From Megascapheus bottae (Eukaryota > Chordata > Mammalia > Rodentia > Geomyidae), in the NCBI GenBank assembly GCA_024803745.1, contig JANJXV010000016.1, positions 46,085,763 through 46,149,762 of the forward strand: a stretch of 64,000 nt of DNA. The letters are read 5' to 3'. A program made the translations under genes and the position numbers. The notes beneath the pieces are model-generated. The model did not search any database and had not been told where the DNA came from. It saw only the letters and a list, made by a program, of their open reading frames with translations. Of this stretch, positions 22,553 to 33,534 are shown piece after piece. The first letter of the stretch is position 1. Each line of letters begins with the position of its first letter.

Positions 22553-22795
22553 TCAAGCTCTGGTGCCTCGTGGCCTCATGCCTATGATCCTATCTACTCA
22601 AGAAACTGAGATCTAAGGATCCTGATTTGGAACCAGCCTGGGCAGAAAAGTCCATGAAACTCTTATCTCCAATTAACCATCAAAAAGCTGGAGGTAGAGA
22701 TATGGCTCAAGTGGTGGAGAACCAGCTTTAAGAGAAAAATCTAAGGGACTGTGTTCGAGCTCTAGCATCAGCATGCATGCATGCACACACACACA
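22553..22795 (+). mobile_element. B1-dID-like SINE, nearest repeat to exon 2
   Basis: From ctctggtgcctcgtggc to a catgcatgcacaca tail. About 115 bp beyond the exon 2 donor, on the strand opposite to the gene. Confidence 0.8.
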
Positions 22796-22909
22796 ATCTA
22801 CTAGAAGCCAGACATCAAATTTTTGTCCCATAACACCATACAAAATTAAAAACTGCATTTTTCCCCTTAAATGATTTTTAAACAGTAAGTCAGCTCAGCT
22901 TCTTTGTAC

Positions 22910-23132
22910 CTCGTTTCTGGATGAAGACTCTGAGCAGGGGATTCGCGCTTGAGACTGCTTTGCAGAAATTATCATCATTGTTAATAGGTAGCAGGTCCCC
23001 GTGCACATCTGCATAGCCAATCGTCACTTCAGTGTTGGAGATGTGATGGGTATGCACAACCAGTTGGTAGAAATCTTCAAACTTCCCAGGCTTATGACGG
23101 TCCAAGGAGAACCTTCGGAATTCAGCTCCAAA
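22910..23132 (-). CDS. PARD6G: PARD6G exon 2, PB1 domain (residues 25-98)
   Basis: On the minus strand the exon opens [18 protein letters not shown] after a pyrimidine-rich acceptor ending tgtgtag (boundary 23133/23132) and closes at LRVFIQKR plus one base of the next codon before a gtacaa donor (22910/22909). Length is 223 nt, entering in phase 0 to match exon 1 and leaving after one base. It encodes nearly all of the PB1 domain, including [18 protein letters not shown], the conserved core strands of PAR6 PB1 domains that pair with aPKC iota/zeta. Against remembered human PAR6G I see only conservative changes, such as FYQL for FYKL and NTEV for NSDV, with no stop or frameshift, so it looks functional. 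The next exon (semi-CRIB plus PDZ, which bind CDC42 and PALS1/PAR3) is not found between here and position 1, so the gene is partial in this window. Confidence 0.96.
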
Positions 23133-23519
23133 CTACACAGGAAGACACAGGGACAGGTATAAAAACAGAGCAAGTAAACCAGGTAAAAGTGCAGTTTGTT
23201 CACAAAATAAACAAATAGTTACTAAGTCTCTATGAGGCCCTGGAGACAGAGTGGCCAGTAGGTTGTGTTCTTATAACTGACATGGAGCAAACAAGAAATT
23301 ATTAGGCAGAAAGAGGGGCATCAAAGAAATGGGAAGGCCCTGATCAAGGAGCAGATGCCTTGACCACACTAATCAGGGATAACTCTTTGTCCACACAGGC
23401 AAGATCCTAAGTGTGGGACTGGACGGTCTTTTGGGCTCAGCTTTTTGGAAAAGCGGCACTACAGTCTATTGTAAATCCAGATGTGCTCCAGGTACCAATG
23501 GGTCATACCAGGAAAACTA

Positions 23520-23700
23520 GAGGAGGCTGAGAGCTGAGAATCCCTGTTTGAAGCCAGCTTGGGCAGCAAAGTCTATGGCACTCTTACTTCCAATTAACCG
23601 AAGAGACAGAAGTGGAGTTGTAGCTTAAGAGGCAGGGCAGCCCTCTAGTGAAAACAATAAGGGACAGTGACCAAGCCCTTATTTCAAATCCCAGAACCAG
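23520..23700 (+). mobile_element. B1-dID-like SINE, 5' truncated
   Basis: Starts at gaggctgagagctgag and includes the cttccaattaacc linker and right half. Its tail is the next microsatellite. Confidence 0.75.
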
Positions 23701-23728
23701 CAGACAGACAGACAGACAGACAGACAGA

Positions 23729-23811
<83 letters not shown>
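23700..23811. repeat. (CAGA)n then (CA)n compound microsatellite
   Basis: About 15 caga tetramers, one cggacaga variant, then about 24 ca repeats. Confidence 0.95.
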
Positions 23812-23970
23812 CGGGAGGTAAAAGATAAGGGGTCCATTTTAATCTCTCAGGCCAAATAGCCTTGAAGCAGGGCTCAGAAAACTCAAACAGGATAGAAAGT
23901 ACCCTTTTGCACTTTTTAATAAGGGAAAAGTGAAGCTCTTACAGATGTTTTAAAATTTAATAAAAATTCT

Positions 23971-24243
23971 GAGCCAGGCACGATGGCTCATGCCTGTAAT
24001 CCTGGCTGCTCTGGAGGCTGAGATCTAGGATCAAGGTTCAAAGCCAGTCCTGGCACAAAAAGACCTGAGACTCTTATCTCCAATTAACTACTAGAAAATG
24101 GTAAGTGGCGCTTGGCTCAAGGGTAGGGCGGTAGCCTTGATCTGAAGAGCTCAGGGACAGCGCAAACAGGCTAAGTTCAAATTCCAAGACCCACAAAAAC
24201 CAAAACAAAACATCAACAACAACAACAACAACAACAAAAAAAC
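23971..24243 (+). mobile_element. B1-dID-like SINE with (CAA)n tail
   Basis: Member of the subfamily with cacaaaaagacctgagac in the left-to-right junction; tail has about nine caa units. Confidence 0.9.
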
Positions 24244-24256
24244 TTGGTGAATTGAT

Positions 24257-24350
24257 CTTTTATTTATTTATTTGGTCAGTCTGGGTGCTGTCCCCGAGTT
24301 CTTTTGCTCAAAGCTTAGTGCTCTACCACTTTGAGCCACAGTGCCACTCC
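24257..24350 (-). mobile_element. Geo-type right monomer fragment, reverse
   Basis: tttatttatttatttgg tail then gggtgctgtccccgag to tgccactccc; it meets the previous forward SINE tail to tail. Confidence 0.7.
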
Positions 24351-24360
24351 CTGATTTTTA

Positions 24361-24546
24361 TTTTTTTTTGCCAGCCTTGGGGCATGAACTCTGGGCCTGA
24401 GCACTGTCCTTGGGGCTTCCTCAAAGCTAGAGCTCTACCATGTGAGCCACAGCACCACTTCCAGCTTTTTCAGTGTGTGTGGTACTGAGGAATAGAACCC
24501 AGGGCTCCTTGCAGTCTAGGCAAGCACTAGGCCATGCTCCCGGCCC
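24361..24546 (-). mobile_element. IDL-Geo type SINE, reverse
   Basis: Complete dimer from a T tail to atgctcccggcc. Confidence 0.88.
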
Positions 24547-24576
24547 CCTTAATTTGTTTTTAATAGGATTGCTTGT

Positions 24577-24783
24577 CTTTGCTGATACTAGGGATTGAAT
24601 TCAGGGTCTTGCACTCTTACTTGGTGTCTTTGCTCTCAAGTCTGGTTCTTTGCCACTTCTGCCCTCCCCCCCCCCAACTGGCTCACTGTAGTTAAGAGTC
24701 TCCTCACCTTTTCTGTTCAAGACAGGAAAGTCAGATTTAGCCTCTTGAGTAATTAGGATTTCAGGCATGAGCAACTAGCTCCC
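24577..24783 (-). mobile_element. Old B1-dID-like SINE, reverse
   Basis: Diverged; B1 end visible as cctcttgagtaattaggattt. Contains a C run at 24667. Confidence 0.65.
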
Positions 24784-25134
24784 AGGTCTAAAACTTTTAT
24801 TTTATTATAAAATAAATTTTTTTTTTAAAAAAAGACCGTTTGGGAATACTGTCAATAAGTGAATATAAGACACAAACTATCACAACTGATAAAAACAAGG
24901 AGATAAAATTAGAAATTAAAAAAAAAATCCTACCTGCTCAGATACCTTTCCTGATGTTCTCTACCAAATGTTTACAAAATTAATACCAACCCTTTACAAA
25001 CTCTTTGAAAAATAATAGCAAGGCCAGTTTTGCCTTGATACTAATATCACAGAAAAACCTAAGTACAGATGAATATTCATTGTGGAGAGTAACAAATATT
25101 CTCAAAAAAAAAAAAAAAAAAAGAATACAAGCAA

Positions 25135-25352
25135 GCCAGGCACAGTGGCTCATGCCTGTAATCCTAGCTACTCGGAAGGCTGAGATCTGAGGATCGCGGT
25201 TCAAAGCCAGCCCCAGCATTAAAAAGTCCACGAGATTCTTTTCTCTAAGTAAGCACTAGAAACCCAGAAGTGTAACTGTGGCTCAAGGGGTAGGGCAGAG
25301 TTCAGGGACAGGACCCAGGCCCAGAGTTCAAGCCCATGACCGACAAAAACAA
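25135..25352 (+). mobile_element. B1-dID-like SINE in L1
   Basis: Good B1 half; the right half lacks about 20 bases after ggtagggca. Confidence 0.88.
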
Positions 25353-25987
25353 AAATTAGGAATAGACAGAAACATGCTTTTCCTAACAGAAGGCTTCAAC
25401 TAAAACATCGCAAATAACATACTTAATGGGTAAAGAAGACTAATTTTCCCTTGAGATAAAGAACAAACATGAATATCTACTTTCACATATTCTACTTCAC
25501 TTTGTCCAAAGGCTCTACTGAGAACAATCAGACAAGAAAACAAGAAAATCAGAGTAGGAAGGAAGACGTTACAACGTCTTTATTGGACAGTACATTCTAA
25601 CACATGGAAAATAACTCAGAAGCTAATAGTAATTTATTAGAGCTAATAAATAGGGTCAGTATGGTTGCAGAACACAATATCCATACACAAAGCAAAACTT
25701 ATTTCTATAAAGCAGCAATGAACAATCTTAACATGAAATTAAGATAACAGTTCCAAAGTTTAGTAGGAGGGGCTCACATCAATAATCCAGTGACTAGGAA
25801 AATGGAGATTGGAAGAACAGTGGTTCCAAAGACTGGCTTGAACTGGGAGAAAATGAAGGAGGGGGTAATAACACTGTTCAAAAAGAAATGTACTCAATGC
25901 CATACTGATGTAGTCAACATCTTTATAATAAAAATTAACAACAAAACAAATCAATACCAACGTCTGCCTTGACAAAAAGTTAGTGGG

Positions 25988-26226
25988 GAGCTGGGCATGG
26001 TCGCTGACGCCTGCAATCCTAGCTACTCAGGAGGCTGAGATCTGAGGATCTCGGTTCAATACTAGTGGGGGCATTAAAGAACATGAGACTCTTATCTCCA
26101 ATTAATCACCAGAAAACCACAAGTGGGGCTGTGGCTCAAGGGGTAGGGCGGCAGCCTTGAGCTGAAGAGCTCAGGGACAACACCCAGGCACAGAGTTCAA
26201 GTTCCACAATAGACAAAAAAAAAAAG
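25988..26226 (+). mobile_element. B1-dID-like SINE in L1
   Basis: Complete from gctgggcatggtcgctgac to an A11 tail. Confidence 0.92.
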
Positions 26227-26429
26227 GAACATATATATCTCAACATCAAAAAAACTTGGTCATGGTGGTCCAGCCCCAGAACCCACACTATGAGGGAAGC
26301 AAAGGGAGAAGGATTGTGGTCCAAGAACTACAATGGGCAAAATGTGGATAACGTATTAAAAAAAAAAAACCACCTCAAGTACTACAAACAAACCAACAAA
26401 CAAATGGAAAAACAAAACACAACCTCTCT

Positions 26430-26640
26430 CCAGCATGTGGAGATCTGAAACAGATCTGAGAATCCTGGTTTGAAGCCAGTTAGGTAGGTGAGTCTGTACC
26501 GAGACTCCAATCAACAATTAACTACCCCAAATAGCCAAGAGTGGAGCTGTGGCTCAAGTGGTAGAGTACCATCTTGAGCAAAAAAGCTGTGTCCAAACAT
26601 TGGGTTCTTGATTTATACCTAGTACTGGCACAAAAAAGAA
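26430..26640 (+). mobile_element. Old B1-dID-like SINE in L1
   Basis: Left half diverged, linker caattaactacc and right half agtggagctgtggctc clear. Confidence 0.7.
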
Positions 26641-27003
26641 AAGAAAGAAAACAAACAAAGCCTATTAATTTATGATCAACTGATGTTTGATAAAAATGTC
26701 AAGACAATGCAGTAGGAAGGAGAAAAAGTATTTTCAATGAATTGTGTTGGGAGAGTAATGTACATGTATAATACAATGATTTGTACACTTATACCACAGG
26801 CAAAAAATAATTTAGAGTGGAGACTAAATGTGAGAGGTAAATTTATACAAATTATAAGAAGAAGAATACATAGAATTCAATTTCCATTACTTAGGTTAGG
26901 TAATGATTTCTTAAGTATGCTCTCTAAGATGTAAGTAACAGCAACAACAACAAAAAACCCATACATTAGAATTACAACCCATACATTAAAACTTAAAATT
27001 TTT

Positions 27004-27232
27004 GAGCCGGGTATCGTGGCTCACACCTGTAATCCTAGCTACTCAGGAGGCTGAGATCTGAGGATCAAGGTTCAAAGCCAGCCGGGTCACAAAAGGACCT
27101 GAGACTTGTATCTCCAATTAACCTCTAGAAAATGGGAAGTGGGGCTAGGCTCAAGAGTAGGGTGGTAGCCTTGAGCTGAAAAGCTCAGGGACAGCGCCAA
27201 GGCCCACACAAAACAAAACAAAACAACAACAA
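27004..27232 (+). mobile_element. B1-dID-like SINE in L1
   Basis: Near-consensus left half; the right half ends early at gccaaggcccacacaaaac. Confidence 0.9.
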
Positions 27233-27286
27233 AAAACCCTTACAACTACTGTGCTTTAAAGCATAGCATCAAGAAAGTACAAAGAG

Positions 27287-27483
27287 GGTCAGGAGTTTGG
27301 CCTAGTGGTAGAGTGCTTGCAAGACCCGGTTTCCATGTGGTACCACCACATACATAGAAAAAAGCCGGTAGTGGTGCTGAGGCTCAAGTGGTAGAGCTCT
27401 AGCCTTGAGAAAGTCCAAGGACAGTGCTCAGGCTCCGAGCTCAAGTCCAGGACTGGCAAAAAAAAAAAAAAAGAAGAAAGAAA
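27287..27483 (+). mobile_element. IDL-Geo type SINE in L1
   Basis: Left monomer has a deletion after gagtgcttgc; flanks agaaagtacaaag (about 27273) and agaaagtgcaaag (27484) show the insertion site. Confidence 0.88.
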
Positions 27484-27730
27484 GAAAGTGCAAAGATTAT
27501 CCTGGAGAGACAAGTATTTGCAAATTAGGCATCTGATAATGAACTCACACCAAGAATATGTAAAGGATTCTTAAAAGCAATAATAAAAGGACAAGCCACC
27601 CTATCAAAAATAAGGGGAAAAATGGAATAGGTACTTCTTCAGAGACATACAAATGGCTAATCAATTAATGGAAAGATGCTCAGCATCATTAATCACCAGT
27701 TCAGTGCAGATCAAAAGCATCCCAAGTCAT

Positions 27731-28068
27731 TGCTATGGTTTGGATGGCTATGTGTTAAAGGCTTGGCCCCCAGGGTAGAGCTAGAGTGATCTACTGTGAA
27801 CTTTTAGGAGGTGGAACCTAGCAGGACTTCTTAGGTCACTGGAGGCATGTCCTCAACAGGGACTGTGGGACCCCAGGTTGGTCCTTTTTTGTTTCCTGGT
27901 TTACAAGGTAAGTAGTTTGCTTGGCTCCATGTTCCATGATGTGGTACCTTACATGCTCCAAAAGCATGATCCTCAATGGAACATCCAGATTCATAAGTCA
28001 AAAATAAGCCTTTTTCTTTATAAGTTAATGGACCTGGTTATTTTATTATAGTGATGAAAGCTGACTCA
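27731..28068 (+). mobile_element. Solo LTR of MaLR (ERVL-MaLR) type inside the L1
   Basis: The block starts tgctatggtttgg and ends agctgactca, with an internal polyadenylation-like aataag followed by a T-rich stretch near 28005. This is the general layout of old MaLR LTRs (MST/MLT type). L1 sequence resumes on both sides, so it inserted into an existing L1. No coding part of a provirus is present. I did not find a convincing target duplication, so the limits may be off by several bases. Confidence 0.65.
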
Positions 28069-28551
28069 TAAAAATGTTATTTCACATGGACTAGGATTGC
28101 CATACTAAAAATAATAATAAAATGTTAGTAAGAATGTGGAGTAATCTTAATTTTCATACATGTTCATAGGAATATAAAATGGTAGAACATTTTTGGTAGT
28201 TTGGCAGTTTCATTAAAATGCTAAGCAGAGTTTCCAGATGACCTAACTATTTTCCTTCAATGTATATAGCCAAGGAAATGAGTTCATTGGTCCACAAAAA
28301 ACTTATGTGTATGTATATGTTTATCTCCAGGTATTATTCAGCCATGTAAGGGAATGGAGCACTGACCCATGTTATACCAAGGATGAAATTTTATAGGCTA
28401 TCCTAAATGGAAGATATAGGACATAAAATACCACATATTATATGATTACAGTTACATGAAATGCCCAGAATAGGTAAATCAGAACAGACAGACAGAAAGT
28501 CTAAAAGTGTTGCCATGGACATAAGGAAGGGAGACATTAAGAGTGGCTGCT

Positions 28552-28689
28552 GCCAGGAGTGTGGCCTAGTGGTAGAGTGCTTGCCTAGCATGCACAAAAC
28601 CGTGGTACCACATACATAGTGGTAGAAGACTAGCCTTGGGAAAGTTCAAGGACAGTGTCTAGGCCTTGAGTTCAAGCCCCTGGACTGGC

Positions 28690-28717
<28 letters not shown>
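28552..28717 (+). mobile_element. IDL-Geo type SINE with internal deletion, in L1 3' end
   Basis: The junction between monomers is lost (accacatacatag joins tggtagaagac); A tail of about 30 bases. Short flank copy gctgct. Confidence 0.85.
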
Positions 28718-28720
<3 letters not shown>

Positions 28721-28880
28721 GCTAATAGGCATGGTCCCAAGGTTTCTTTCTGAATGAAGAAAGTGTTTTAAAATTAAATAGGGGCAATGACTACACAATG
28801 CTGTGACTATACTACAAACCACAGGACCTTACAATTTAAAGGTGTGAATTTTATTCCAAGTTAATTATACCTTGTAGACT

Positions 28881-29679
28881 ATTATTTTTTAAAAGGTGTT
28901 TATTTCAAAACAAAAAGTCAACTGAAAGCTGATTGAAAGCCATGTTCAAACTGAAGAAAAGTACTATGCTAAGGAAGCTTTGAACCCCACAAGACTGGGG
29001 GTCTAGTTCCTGTTACCAGTGTACCATCAAGTAGAAGATGAGAAATTAAGAGCACAGGGAAGACTGGGCTCTATAACAGCCAGACCTTCCAAAGGAGGCA
29101 CAGGACATGAGGGTTGATCCAACCCAGCTGGTAGGGCAAGCTTTTCCAGTTTGAATGGGTACTGCAGTGTAGACGGCAAAGAAGGCAGAGGGCAGTGGCT
29201 CCAAACAAGGTAGAACTTGCCCTCCCTCACACACTTGTCTTTATGGAATCCTAAAGTTCCTCAGGCTTCTTTCTCCAATTCAGAAACTAAAACTCTCTAT
29301 GCATGGTATCTCTGGAGTCACAGGGCTCTGGTAATGTCTATTTTTATCATATCAATCTAGCCCCAAAGGAAATTTATTGCCATTATTATGATTGTTTCTT
29401 GCTTTTAAGATTAAAAGTTATTACATGTTAAATTTTCTTTTTCTTTAGACATCCAAAGGGACATCTAAATTTAACATATGGTTAAAAAATTGACTCTGTG
29501 CAGAAATACATTTGATATAGAGCACAAATGGTTCTGAAAAGAGCCATTTTTGTCTAAAAGAAACAGAAATGCAAAAATCCTTCTGCTTGCTTGGGATGTC
29601 CTGAGCCTTGATTCAGTACTGGCAAGCTGTCAGCAGATCTAGGCTCACAGTGATGGGTGTGCATTTTAAAGTACACTTA
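28881..29679. other. Unassigned intronic sequence
   Basis: Follows the end of the sense L1; nothing recognised. Confidence 0.45.
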
Positions 29680-29860
29680 GGGCCTAGAGTGTGGCGTAAT
29701 GGTAGAGTGCTTGCGCTGCACGTATGAAGCCACGCATTTGATTCCTCCGTACCACATGCACAGAAAAAGCTGGAAGTGGTGCTGTGGCTGAAGTGGTAGA
29801 GCACCAAGAGAAAGCTCAATGACAGTGCCCAGGCCCTGAGCTCAAGCAGAAAGAAAGAAA

Positions 29861-29916
<56 letters not shown>

Positions 29917-29930
29917 CAAGCAAGAAAGCT
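29680..29930 (+). mobile_element. IDL-Geo type SINE with (GAAA)n tail
   Basis: Full dimer to ctgagctcaagc, then about 80 bp of gaaa repeats with minor variants. Confidence 0.88.
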
Positions 29931-30200
29931 TGCTTAGCACTGTTCATGCCCTCATTTAAATCATAAGCTTTCCAGCTGGAAATCCCTTCTAAATCACTTT
30001 TTAATTATCCAGAGCCACAGAGTTACTTCTAGGTTAGAAATAAAGTCTGTATTTCCTAAACCTTCTCTGCCTACAGAACAAACTGGAACTAGTAGCCAAC
30101 TGCAGTTATCGTTTGAATAGGGTTATAACCACACAGCCTTATATTCAAAGGGTATCCACCAAACTTTGCCTGCCATGGTTTTGAAGTATCTTTCAAGGTA

Positions 30201-30290
30201 TTTTTTATATAGAAAGGCAAGCACATGTAGACTGTATATCTTCCTTTTTTTTACATAGAAAGGTAAGCACACATAGACTGTATATCTTCT
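30201..30290. repeat. Two-copy tandem duplication, 46 bp
   Basis: atagaaaggcaagcacatgtag...tatatcttc at 30201-30244 is repeated at 30245-30290 with four changes. A SINE integrated at the T-rich end of the second copy. Confidence 0.85.
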
Positions 30291-30300
30291 CTTTTTTCTT

Positions 30301-30505
30301 TTTTCTTTTTTTTTTTTTTTGCCAGTCCTGGGCTTGAGCTCAGGGCCTGAGCAATGTCCTTGGACTTTCTCAAGGCTAGAGCTCTACCGCTTGAGCCTTA
30401 GCACCACTTCCGGCTTTTTTCTATGTATGTGGTACCAAGGAATCAAACCCGGGTCTTCGTGCATGCTAGGCAAGCACTTTAACCACTAGGCTAAACTCCC
30501 GGCAA
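30301..30505 (-). mobile_element. Young IDL-Geo type SINE, reverse
   Basis: Extra-ttaa subfamily (actttaaccactagg); partial flank copy gtatatc on both sides. Confidence 0.9.
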
Positions 30506-30513
30506 AAACGTAT

Positions 30514-30517
<4 letters not shown>

Positions 30518-30544
<27 letters not shown>

Positions 30545-30592
30545 GCTAGTCCTGGGCTTGAGCTCAGGGCCTGAGCACTGTCCTTGGACTTT
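30518..30592 (-). mobile_element. Geo-type right monomer end, reverse
   Basis: A T tail of over 25 bases and about 50 bp of monomer, cut off at ccttggactttt: a 5'-truncated copy. Confidence 0.85.
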
Positions 30593-30759
30593 TCTCTTTT
30601 TTTCTTAACCATGGTATCAAACTATTCATGCAGGTGCACCCCATACTTTTCTCACTGATTTCTTTATTGTTTATTTGGTCATAATGGTGTTACAGAGAAA
30701 GAACTATAATTTGTAGATGCCCTCAAACTTGAGAATTACTTCCTTTTTTTCTTCTTTTT

Positions 30760-30956
30760 TTTTTGACAGTCCTGGGGCTTGAACTTAGGGCCTGGACACT
30801 GTCCTTGGGCTTTCCTCAAGGCTAGTGCTCTATCACTTGAGCCACAGCACCACTTCCAGCTTTTTCTGTGTATGTGGTACCGGGAAATAGAACCCAGGGC
30901 TTCCTGCATGCTAGGCAAGCACTCTACCACTAGGGAGGGCATGGTCCTGGTCCCGA
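30760..30956 (-). mobile_element. IDL-Geo type SINE, reverse
   Basis: Third reverse copy within 650 bp; ends ggtcctggtccc. Confidence 0.88.
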
Positions 30957-33116
30957 AAATTACTTCTTGAGAAACATAAAGTCACTCCTGGCCTCTAAGG
31001 GGCACACAAAGGCGCACACCATCTGAATCCTCTATATCATACTGATCAGAAAAGGCCTGCTGGAGAGCCAAAGATTAGTGAGTAGTTTTCACTAGCCTGA
31101 ATTGGCTTAGTGGCCAAGCAAACTACAAGCCAGCACGAATTCAAACTTTTTAATCCATATCACAAATGGCAGGGTTGAGCCACAACTCAGCAATAATTGC
31201 AAGTATACCTCAAACCTTCATTGATCTAATGAATTAAATCTGCCAACCAACTTACAATTAAATCTCTGGAACTTTCTAAACAAATTGCCTGAAGAAGTCA
31301 GGAAACAAAAGGACAGCGGGTCCCACCAACCCTGTCCTGTGCACATACATGTGCCACTCCCTCAACTCATCTGGAACCTGAACTGGCCCACATGCTAGCA
31401 GAAACAAAGAGGCAATGCTTCAAAGTCTGACAATTGGGTGACTTAAAAACGAAACCATGTGACCATAACTACACCTAGGAGCTGACTGAAGGTCTTGGGG
31501 AGGCTTTCCAAATCACTCAAAAAGGAAATGTAGTGAATCACTGTAGCCAATCCATTTGTTTTTGGCTAAACTTCAGTGGGAGCCTAGGGCTGCAAACAAC
31601 AAGTTGTGTCCTATACTACATGCATGCTGCAGACAGGCACTGTACTGGGAACATTCAGGCTTCTTACCACATCCTGACCTTCAGCAGACCAGACACTAAG
31701 AAGAGAACCTCTGAGAAATACCATTTGAAAGAGAGCAATCTAGGAATCACCAAACCACCAGGGCTAAAAGGCTGAAGACACTTCACCGACGTGTCCCTTC
31801 GAGTGACACATTTCTATTTTAACTTTTTCAAACCACAGGTGGTTATTTCCTGAACTAACTCTTTCCCATGCTTTAGAGTCCTAAAAGGGAAATGTGGTAT
31901 CCTTTTTTTTTTTTTAATCACCCACTGAGTATGGTGTACGCTTCTGTACAAAAGCATGGTGTACAGGTGCTCAATGAAACATTTACTCCATGAGCAAGAG
32001 AGTAAACAATGGGCTACGTGATGCCATTTTCATTTACCTAACAAGCATAAACATGACAGAGGCACCTCTGTCACCAGATGCCACCTTGCATGCTTGGGGC
32101 ATTATAAAGCACCCTGAAACTTTGGGGAACCTGAACCTGTGCCCTTCTAAAGAGGTAGTGGGTAGCAAACAAGCCAAAATGCAGTATGAGAAAGTACAAG
32201 CACCAGGGGAAGAGGCTCTCCAGTCTGAGGCCACATGGGACACAGATGGTCACAGCACCACAGCCACCTTGTCTTTCAGTTTCCTTCCTACAGCCAGGTC
32301 ATCCTGATAAGTCTTGATTGCCAGCACTCCCAGCCTGCTTCTCTGGGAAAGACCCAGGGCCTGCTGGCTAGTCCTGCTCAAGGACACCTCCTTGCTCCCT
32401 GCAGACTGATGGGCTGCTTTCCATACTCCACCTAAGGTGAGGCCCACCTGAGTCCCAAAGAGGCTCCAACAGGGAAATTCTTGCCCTCTTGTTAGTCCTA
32501 GTCCCAACATGGAGCAGGAGGTAAATCAACACTGTTGGGATGGCATTTGCTTCGTTGTATGTCAAAGATGCACCCGCGAGGAAGAACAAGAGCACAAAGG
32601 TGGTTCTGCATGTGGACAGGTGGCAGAAACATTCTGATGTGGGCCTCAATGTGTCTTTTCTTGAACCTAAGGGGTATCTGGGCCCAGACGGACCCACAGG
32701 AGTCCTTTTCTTCTTTAACACTCAATACATGCAAGATGAACTCTATCAAGTCAGCTCTCTAGTTCTAAGGACTGCAAGCACTCTATGGTTCCCAGCCTAC
32801 TAGGACCTCTAAGATACGCTGGGAAATGCAATCCGTGAGAGAGAGGAGGAAGCCTGGATAAACTTCCCTCACCGCTACTCCTCTGCTCTGAAGCAATATC
32901 CTACCTACATTCTACCCTAATCTCAAGCCTCTCACAGAGTTCTCACTGTTATCCTGGATGACCCTTTCCCTCCTATCTAGCCTGTTCTGCAGAGTAGAGG
33001 AGCTACTATCTTGACATGAATTTACATTGAATGAAAGGGTCTCTCATTCTCCCATACATCAATAATGGTACAGACCAAATCTGTGCAACAACATGGCTTC
33101 CAGAGCTACCACTCCA
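30957..33116. other. Unassigned intronic sequence
   Basis: No repeat recognised. Overlapping frames at 31.99-32.80 kb (up to 117 codons) have no known motif or exon context. Confidence 0.45.
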
Positions 33117-33255
33117 CCACTGCAAGGCCCCAAAGTCCACCCTGACAAGGCCCCACCCTGCATAAATCCCACCCTGGCTCAGGGCTCACCCAGCTTGTGC
33201 CTCACCCTATACAGGCCCCAGCCTGTAAGGCCAAGGCCCTTACTCAGGTCCCATC
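33117..33255. repeat. Possible short degenerate repeat (aaggccccaccctgca-like)
   Basis: The phrase ggccccaccctg or close variants returns about six times in 140 bp at irregular spacing. Confidence 0.4.
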
Positions 33256-33332
33256 CCACAAGATGAGAACAAACTCAGGTTATCAGAAGCAATGCTCATT
33301 GAAATACCTACAATGAAAAGTGGGAACAGTAG

Positions 33333-33523
33333 GGCCAGGAGTTTGGCCTAGCATGCACGAAGACCAGGGTTCGATTCCTTGGTATCACATACATAGAAAA
33401 AGCCAAGAAGTGGTGCTGTGGCTCAAGTGGTAGAGCTCTAGCCTTCAGAAAGCCCAAGGACAGTGCTTAGGCCCTGAATTCAAGCCCCAGGACTGGCAAA
33501 AAAAGAAAAAAGAAAAGGGGAGG
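33333..33523 (+). mobile_element. IDL-Geo type SINE
   Basis: Left monomer lacks the agtggtagagtgcttgcc part. Exact flanks gggaacagtag at 33322-33332 and 33524-33534. Confidence 0.93.
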
Positions 33524-33534
33524 GGGAACAGTAG

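Larger units (their letters stand above)
1..22909 (-). other. PARD6G: PARD6G intron 2 (5' part; continues beyond position 1)
   Basis: Everything below the exon 2 donor should be intron 2. The PDZ-encoding final exon would be easy to recognise and is not present on the minus strand, so the intron is at least 22.9 kb here. Contents are repeats plus unassigned sequence. Confidence 0.85.
24790..28880 (+). mobile_element. Ancient L1 (L1M type), ORF2 reverse-transcriptase part to 3' end, sense, heavily interrupted
   Basis: Segments between later insertions read as decayed L1 ORF2 in order: the start of the RT region (24.95-25.11 kb), the block with gaacaatcagacaaga (about 25.5 kb), the C-terminal region (26.65-26.93 kb; 27.5-27.73 kb), then the 3' end with ttattcagccatg, catattatatgattac and the L1M 3' UTR phrase ggtgtgaattttat (28.1-28.87 kb). 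Multiple stops and frameshifts show it is inactive. Seven or so SINEs and one MaLR LTR interrupt it. Subfamily not determined. Confidence 0.85.

Noticed and set aside
1..22909. Search for the PARD6G PDZ-encoding exon
   Set aside because: No minus-strand frame contains the conserved semi-CRIB/PDZ sequence, so the exon is outside the window rather than lost; absence here is not evidence of a pseudogene.
24790..28880. A possible gene from reverse-transcriptase-like translation pieces
   Set aside because: The pieces follow L1 ORF2 order with stops, frameshifts and insertions: a dead retroelement.
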